From positions 186,001-250,000 of the forward strand of contig OW051494.1 of assembly GCA_932521035.1 (NCBI GenBank): DNA of 64,000 nt. The letters are read 5' to 3'. How positions within the stretch are numbered: the stretch's first letter is position 1; every line of letters begins with the position of its first letter. Shown piece after piece: positions 57,901-64,000 of the stretch. The position numbers and the translations under genes are program-made. This DNA comes from Oscheius dolichura (lineage: Eukaryota > Nematoda > Chromadorea > Rhabditida > Rhabditidae). The notes beneath the pieces are model-generated. The model ran no database searches. It was not told the DNA's origin and worked only from the letters and a program-made list of their open reading frames with translations.

Positions 57901-60900
57901 CACCGTTCGTGGCTGGCCCCTCTGCTGCTGGTTGATAACACCTCGTCCGACCGGGGGCTGAGGGTATGGCAGTTGAGGAGGTGGCAGAGATGGTTGGATT
58001 TGGTCTCCTCTCTCACTTTCTACTGAAAATGTACTGTTAATATCGGTGCTTTCAAATAAACTGACTATTCAAGGGTATCCTCTGGGTATGGTGGAATTTG
58101 GAATCCAACCACCGATAGAGATTATATTCCAAGTTACAGAATCTGTGGTCGGGTAGCTGCTCTTTCGGAATGGACCCCGAATCAGCTACATGGTAATTCA
58201 GCTGCTGGCACATCCGATTTTCGAAGGCGAAGAAGTTTATCTGAAAAATTGGAAAATACTTTGTTATTAGCCATGGCGGCGGCCCTACCGCATTGTCACA
58301 TGACACAGTGGTGTGAGAGGCGCGCGCGTCAGAAAAACATCGCGGGCTCAATCCCCCGCCGTGGGAAAACTTTTTTACTTTTTCACAGCCCTTTAGCCAT
58401 TTTTAACCATTTTGGGAATGGTAAAACCCGTTTCTTCGCTATTTTTCCCTAGACTCACCAAGCTGTGGCACTTATCCGTGTCTCCTTCCCTCTCCACCTC
58501 TTCACAAGTAGCGTTCTTGTTATGATACTTGACGAAACTCCTGCTTGTACAAGTGTGCGGTTTGACGAATTCCGCAGGCTGTAAAAATCAGTAAAATGAA
58601 CAATTTGACCAGGAAACAAACTGTTTCCCGGAGCTTCTGTAGATGGACTCCTTCATCAGTCGGCTGGAAGTGGAGGTCCGAGGCTATGGCAAAGCCTATG
58701 GTCCTCTCGTAGACCCGCTTCTCTGTACATCTTCCAGACATGATATGGTTCCAAATGACGTTGTCATCACAGCTGCCGACCAGGCAATTCTTACAGAAGA
58801 AAAAGATTGGACAGTGGTGGGTCTCCATTACGTGAAGGTAGTAGCCGGCGTCCTGGAAAGAAGAAATACTGTATTATTAGTCACGGCAGCGGCCGAGGTG
58901 CGCTGCAATATGGCGCAGTGGTAAAACATCGTGGGTTCGACTCCTGCCATAACGCAGTTGTGAGAAAATTTGCCAGAATTCCTTGTGGGCCCTTCCAAAG
59001 AGGGAAAATTCGCTTCGAGACCCTCTAACTTCCAAATTTCTCCTTCCTAGCCCCCCATAAAATGAGAAATCTAAAAGTACAGTACTCACCGAAGGGAAGG
59101 ACAGCATCGGTGTACACAGGGTGCACCAGTTCTCGATTTGAATTGGCTGTCTTCTATTCGGATTGCGAACATCGATCCCATGGTGGAGGAGGTGCTTCTG
59201 CATTCCCTCGTGGCTCAAGGCCTGGACCGAGCAGAAGTCACACAACCTACAAATAACCCATTTTACGGAGAATACAGCCGATTTCTTACAGTATTTCTGT
59301 TCCCAGCTCCCGGTGGAACCCCATATGCTGAGCATGGCGGTGGCCAGTCTCGAAGACCATGACACAATGAGTACAGAGGTACGAAGTCCCGCGGTAGGGG
59401 ATACCATATACCTGAAAGGGAAAATAGATCAAAATAAGCACAGAAAACTCACATTTTGAGTCAAATGCCTGTCCAGAGAACAAATATCCCGATGGTGGTC
59501 CAGGTCCCTGTGGTCATGCATGGCTCGTCTGGTCTTGAACGCCTTCTGGCAGATGTCACAAGGGAATTTGGCGGCTCTTGCAGGTCTAGGAGCTACGGAA
59601 CCACTAAAACATCGAGATTACTCTATTCTAATTGAGAATTGGCTTACTCGGTCTCCATAATATCGACTTCCATAATATCCCCATCTTCATTGAGGATAGC
59701 CGGAGCAGAGACGTGAGGCGCCGCCGGGGCGAGGAACTCAACATCCGGATCGGTGGAAGTTCCCGGTCGGGGCGAGTCCAGGCAGATGATCTCGTCGTCG
59801 TCATCATCATCTGCGGCGATTGTCGCTGTGGTGGAAAAGTTGTCATCAGTGCCGTTTACAGGAGCAGAAGAGGTAGAGGGCATGTTGGCAACTGAAATGG
59901 GACCTTTCTATTGAGATCAGGGAATGTTAGGGTTTAGTCGGCTTGGAGTCCGGATCAGGGTGTTTTTGCAGGGGTTGATACATCCGTTTTAAAGCTTAGA
60001 AAGGGATGAATAAAGTGCAAGTGCCAATTTCTGTACTCGATGGTATTTTAAACAGAAACGAGGGCTTTTATTCCCTACTGGACCGCAACTCCCTAATTTC
60101 CGGTCCAAAGCCCATTTTTGCGGACTAAAATCTACTGGAATAGGTCTAGTTTTTAGATTACGGTATTAGAAATCGGTATAGACTTACTGTATGCATCAGC
60201 TGGCGTAGGTCGAGCCGCCTTCACATCTTTACAGGGGGAGCCAACCTCTTTTTTGGCCTTTTCCCTGGAGGTTCCAGGTTCTTGATCAGCTGGAGGCGGT
60301 GATCTAACTTCTGTAGAAGCAGTGGGGATTCCAGCTTCTTTGAGAGCTTGAGATAAAATTCCCGATGTTTGGGGAGATCCAGCAGAGGTACCGGGGAGTT
60401 CAGGCGCCGCTGTAGAGGAGCCAGCTGGAGCGGCAGTTGAGGTGCTGGGCTCTAAAATGGGGAAGATTGCTTAATTTTGGGGGTTATTTCTTACCATCCT
60501 CGACTATTTGAAGAGGAGAATCTTCTAGAGATAGGGTAGACTGGACAGAAGTTGCCAGTTGGCTGGCTACTATCGCCTGGTGGGCGAGGGTATTCGTCCT
60601 TTCGGCTTCTGTTGGCTCCGAAGCTTCTGGAAAATGAAATTCATATAAAATAGTATAGAAAATACGGACTTCTCTTCCTTCTCCTCCGTTCTCCCTCCAA
60701 TGGTTCTTCTGATCTCACCCGTGAGACTGCTACCGGAGCCTCCAACATCTTCCGTAGGACCGCAGCATCTCCTGGAGGACGAGCGTCTTGAATCTGTCGC
60801 AGGGCGGGAGACGATTTCTCCACGGGTGCTTCGAACTTTGCTCTCTTGCTGCTACCGTTTATTACTCCTAAATCCCCTTTTTAAACTTAAAAAAAGGAAA

Positions 60901-63835
60901 AATAAACCTAGAGTAAAGGCAGAGTCGACTTTGGCCCCCATGAGGAGATCCTCGCTCATTGTGATCTCTGCCAACTGCTTCACAGAGCAGGTATGATTAT
61001 CGAAGTCAATTATACTGGCAAAGCTGCTCTTTCCCGTGCTGGAGCCACTTGAACAATTACACCAGAATCTGAAAGAAAAAATAACACGTTTTGTACAGTA
61101 GCAGACGATAAGGGAGACGGGAAGATTACGTGGCTGGGAAGACTCATCGCGCGGGGGAATCACCGCCATTTAAAAATGGGTTACACTGGGAAAATAGAGA
61201 CATTTGTATGGGACAGGTGGCTGGAGCCCATCCATTCGGGAGAATTTTTAATGTTTCTCGTCCCGTCGCCAGGGGCTCAGGGAGCGGGAGACCCATTTTT
61301 CAGGCTTTTCCATCATTGGAAGGGTAGTATTTCCAGTGGAACAGCAATAAACAGAAGGATACGACTTATATTGTAGTCAGAACAAAATAGAGCTAATTGA
61401 GGATCATATGAGCCAACTTTTAGATTTTTTGACCCATTTTTCCGCAAAATATAAAATATCAAAAACCACCAAAATCATGGTCCTGTCGTCCCCCAGGGCA
61501 TTCAGGGAGTTTCTGGGAGTTTTATGATTGTTTTAGGGTCTTTTTTGGTTTTCTAGAGGCTATTTTCCCCATAAAAGGGTCAAAATCATTGAAATAGTCT
61601 AGCATTTATAAAAAAAAAAGCCCACCTTTTAGCGTCCCTATGCTTCTGATTCATATGAGCCGTCTTCTCCGCGTGTCTCATCCGCTCCATATCTTCCCCA
61701 CACTGTCCACACTTCTTCATCATGTAGCACTCATATCGGCTGTGATTCACAAATGCCTCATTCGTATAAGGTCGTGCGCAATCGTTACAGATTCTCTTCT
61801 TGGGGCTGTCTTTCTATAAAAATTGTTATTTTCCCCGAAAAGGGCGAATCAAACTCACGTCGGGGTTTTCCTTACTGTGGGTAAAAACCACATGGCTCAG
61901 GAACTCTTTGAGCTCTTTGAATGATAGAAGACAGTGATGGCAAGTGATCAAGAAGGTATCAGGCCGTCTGGTCCTTTAAAAAGTCTTTTTAATCTGAAAA
62001 ACGGGAGCTTACGAGAAGAAACGGTGGCGTCTGTAGTGCTCTTTCATTTGGTCGGCGTTAAATTCCAATCCACAGTCAAAACAGCGATTTCCGAAGTTAA
62101 TTTCGATTGTCTGAAATATTAGCATTAACCATAACATTTTCTCTGGTGTTTAATATTTCCAGGATTACTGTAACAGCGCGCGTAAACAGCGGGCGCCGCG
62201 CGTCGGATGAAATTTGCTCAAGAACTTTAAAATGCATTTTTCTCCGGTTTTTTTTGACATTTTTCTAATTTTTAAATGAGTTATTCATGATCAGCAGGCA
62301 ATTTCAGTCCAGTATATAGTAAAACCCTACTTGTTGTCTTCCTTCTCCTTCTGCATTCCTTTCCCCTTCTTGTACCGCTCCTGCGGCCATGTCTTCCGAG
62401 ACTCTCTTCCATATTTCCGCTTCTTTCGCCTTCTTCACCAGTTCGTCTTGTTTCTTCTTCCTCCTCTTTTCCATCTCCCTTCCATCCGCCTCTCTTTCCA
62501 TTCGGGCTGTCTCCCGAGCCAAGGTGACGCTCCTCGTCTCCTCTTCTGCTTTATCTGATGCCGATTGTAGCCGTCTTTCCCTCTTCTGCCGTCTCTTTTC
62601 ATCCTTTCTCTCTTTCCTTTTCTGGTAATCGTCGGGCAAGTCATCGTTCGCCGTTATTCCATTGGCCTCGAGGACATCAATGCTCAGGGAGGGTCCTGAA
62701 AATAGACAGCATGGAAGGAGTGCCGAATAAGGGCTAAAATGTCCAATTTTTAAAATTCCATAACAGTGGTTTCATAGAGAATTTCCTGGAGATTACGGTA
62801 GTGGTAAAAGTTTTGCGAAAAGTGTGTTTCCGAGCCGTGACAGCCCCTTTATATTGTTAGACTGTTACCGTACCCTCCAAACCTCCATAGTTTTTAAATT
62901 CCAGGTCTTTTCCTCCCTGGGAAATGCAGTAAATTAACTTACCAAGTCTCAGCTTCAATGAGGGCACTTTGGGCTGATTGGATTCATTCGGGCTCATGGA
63001 ATCCGTTCCCGAGGATTGGTCAGGAGAGACCAGTCCATTTGCTACCGTATCCAACGACATTGGGGCTTGCTCCAGCTGAATCTCCATTCCCGGGTAAATT
63101 TTCACTTCTTTTGGGACTACTTGTACTTCTGGCTGGTCTAGTTCTATTCCCTCTCCATTCTGAGGTACTGTAGCCCTCTTCGGATAGAAATCGCGGGGTT
63201 CCAGTTCTTCATCCGACTCTTCTGGGAATTCATAAGGCGGTTCAACCTCTTCCAGCCAGCTGAGGTCCACATCTTCCTGCATGGCTAGAATCTCTTCAGA
63301 ATATTGGGCTTCTGCCTCGTTTGTGGCTGTGTCTAGGGGAAGATCGCCGTCTTTGGACAGTCCACAGAATTGGTTGACTTCCTGGACCAGGTAGCTGTCC
63401 CTATCGCGCCAGGACTCCCGATGCTCCGAACCATAGCCTGAAAATTACGGTAAGTACGACTTAATGGGAGGGAAAATTGGTTAAAAATCGGGATAATACT
63501 CACCTCCTGCAGAATTGTAGTCAATATTCGCTACGTAACCGTGTTTGTCAGCGAAGTGGACAACGAATCCCTGAATGGAGCAGAGAGTGACCTTGCAGGA
63601 TTCCACAACACAGGGAATCAACTCATTGGGCAGGTGGTTGAATTGCCCCAATTGCCAGACCTAAATTTAATAAAGAATACGGTAAAAACTGGGAAGAAAC
63701 TCACATATTCGCTGGAGAAGATGACCTGCTTGGTGAAGTTCAATTCCTGGATATTCTGGCAGTTCTTGATGTGGGACATGGTCGCGCTGTTACCGAAAGT
63801 GATGAGGTAGCACTTTTTGCATAGGAATATTCTGA
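54915..63835 (-). CDS. Very large multi-zinc-finger protein, 5' end outside the window
   Basis: At least 25 exons join in frame from 63835 down to the stop at 54915. Finger-like modules in order: CKKCYLITFGNSATMSHIKN, CVVESC with HFADKHG, CFDCGLEFNADQMKEHYRRH, CHHCLLSF with HVVFTH, CNDCARPYTNEAFVNHSRYE, CGQCGEDM, then CDICQKAFKTRRAMHDHRDL, CTHCVMVFETGHRHAQHMGF, CDFCSVQALSHEGMQKHLLH, CSHCWKCFSNETDIVAHMMA, CPVPNCAVGFDNPSNLQAHL, CKVCMEGF, and at the end CQFCRKKLNADEVTTHINGE. Between them lie acidic, Ser/Pro-rich and charged coiled-coil segments (ERKDEKRRQKRERRLQSA). Most are C2H2, several C2HC or irregular. This looks like a large chromatin or RNA-associated zinc-finger protein; I cannot name the orthologue. 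The first exon in view starts with a splice acceptor, so the ATG is to the right. Confidence 0.75.
55083..55149. repeat. Short tandem repeat in the last zinc-finger intron
   Basis: On the minus strand the unit CTGTCTAACTGTGGC occurs three times (once with one substitution) about 20-25 bases apart, starting right at the 5' splice site. Fits in one intron. Confidence 0.7.
55656..55745. repeat. Foldback element, copy 10, in the zinc-finger gene
   Basis: Arms CACACCCGTACAATCTCGGC and CTGCCGAGATTTTACGGGTGC in an intron of the zinc-finger gene; near-consensus right arm. Confidence 0.85.
58271..58365 (+). repeat. Degenerate tRNA-like element C
   Basis: CCATGGCGGCGGCC, GGCGCGCGCGTCAGAAAAAC, then ATCGCGGGCTCAATCCCC and a TTTTTT run. 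Aligns with element D through TTATTAG, CGGC and AAAACATCG blocks. In an intron of the zinc-finger gene. Confidence 0.55.
58909..58949 (+). repeat. Degenerate tRNA-like element D
   Basis: ATGGCGCAGTGGTAAAACATC then GTGGGTTCGACTCCTGCCAT: the two ends ATGGC and GCCAT pair, with a box-B-like core between. Shares these parts with element A. In an intron of the zinc-finger gene. Confidence 0.55.
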
Positions 63836-64000
63836 AAATATAAGTTATTTTGGCGAAACTAGGAATAACAGGCGGTTACAATACGAAAGAAAGGCCAAAA
63901 AATACGAATTTTTCAATTGAAAAACCCCTAGGGCGGCAAACCAGATCCGCGCCAGTAAGGCGCATTTTCGGCGGAGGCGCACCACCTTTGCGCTTTTTCC
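63836..64000. other. Intron or 5' region of the zinc-finger gene
   Basis: Upstream of the first visible zinc-finger exon; no exon recognised before the window ends. Confidence 0.4.

Overview
The window looks like nuclear DNA of a nematode. Protein-coding genes are cut by many short GT-AG introns, mostly 37-45 bases. Several genes have a pyrimidine-rich 3' splice signal directly before the ATG, as expected if a spliced leader is added. The gene content fits too: a CAP/venom-allergen-like secreted protein, a ZP-domain (cuticlin-like) protein, a receptor-L-domain-like protein, a divergent PP1 phosphatase and TMEM272-like membrane proteins. I cannot name the species from the sequence.

Layout. 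1-9.2 kb is AT-rich and compact: a truncated minus-strand exon at the left edge, then four plus-strand housekeeping genes in a row (FAM136A, ITFG1/linkin, GET3/ASNA1, MCM6) separated by about 240-320 bases, an operon-like arrangement. From about 10 kb the DNA is richer in GC, introns are longer and filled with repeats, and TACNGTA heptamers become common. There lie an alkaline ceramidase (12.2-15.9 kb), the PP1-like phosphatase (16.2-17.2), a U2 snRNA gene (17.8-18.0), an L-domain-like gene (18.1-19.3), an SLC26 anion transporter (21.8-27.2), a CAP protein (27.6-31.2) and a TMEM272-like protein (33.3-35.3). A second AT-rich block (37.7-40.8 kb) holds a short TMEM272-like gene and an EAPP homologue. 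Then follow a Lys-rich one-pass membrane protein and a small coiled-coil protein (41.1-42.4), an SLC41 magnesium transporter (43.5-46.1), a ZP-domain gene with a second U2 gene inside one of its introns (47.0-48.9), a SANT-like DNA-binding protein (49.1-52.9) and a very large multi-zinc-finger gene that runs from the right edge down to 54.9 kb.

Non-coding structure. Nine near-identical tRNA-Ala(AGC) genes lie in the window, two in a ceramidase intron and four in SLC26 introns. Many sit in a repeated unit of about 400 bases that also carries a decayed copy of ceramidase exon sequence, so the unit seems to have been born at the ceramidase locus and spread from there. An inverted-repeat (foldback) family of about 80-90 bases occurs at ten places as full copies and four as half copies; its end motif also lies 45-65 bases upstream of both U2 genes, where an snRNA promoter element would be expected. 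There is also a small family of degenerate tRNA-like elements and a tRNA-Gly-like gene with an eight-base anticodon loop.

The protein genes do not form one pathway. The strongest candidates for something undescribed are the tRNA-plus-exon repeat unit and the foldback/U2-promoter link.
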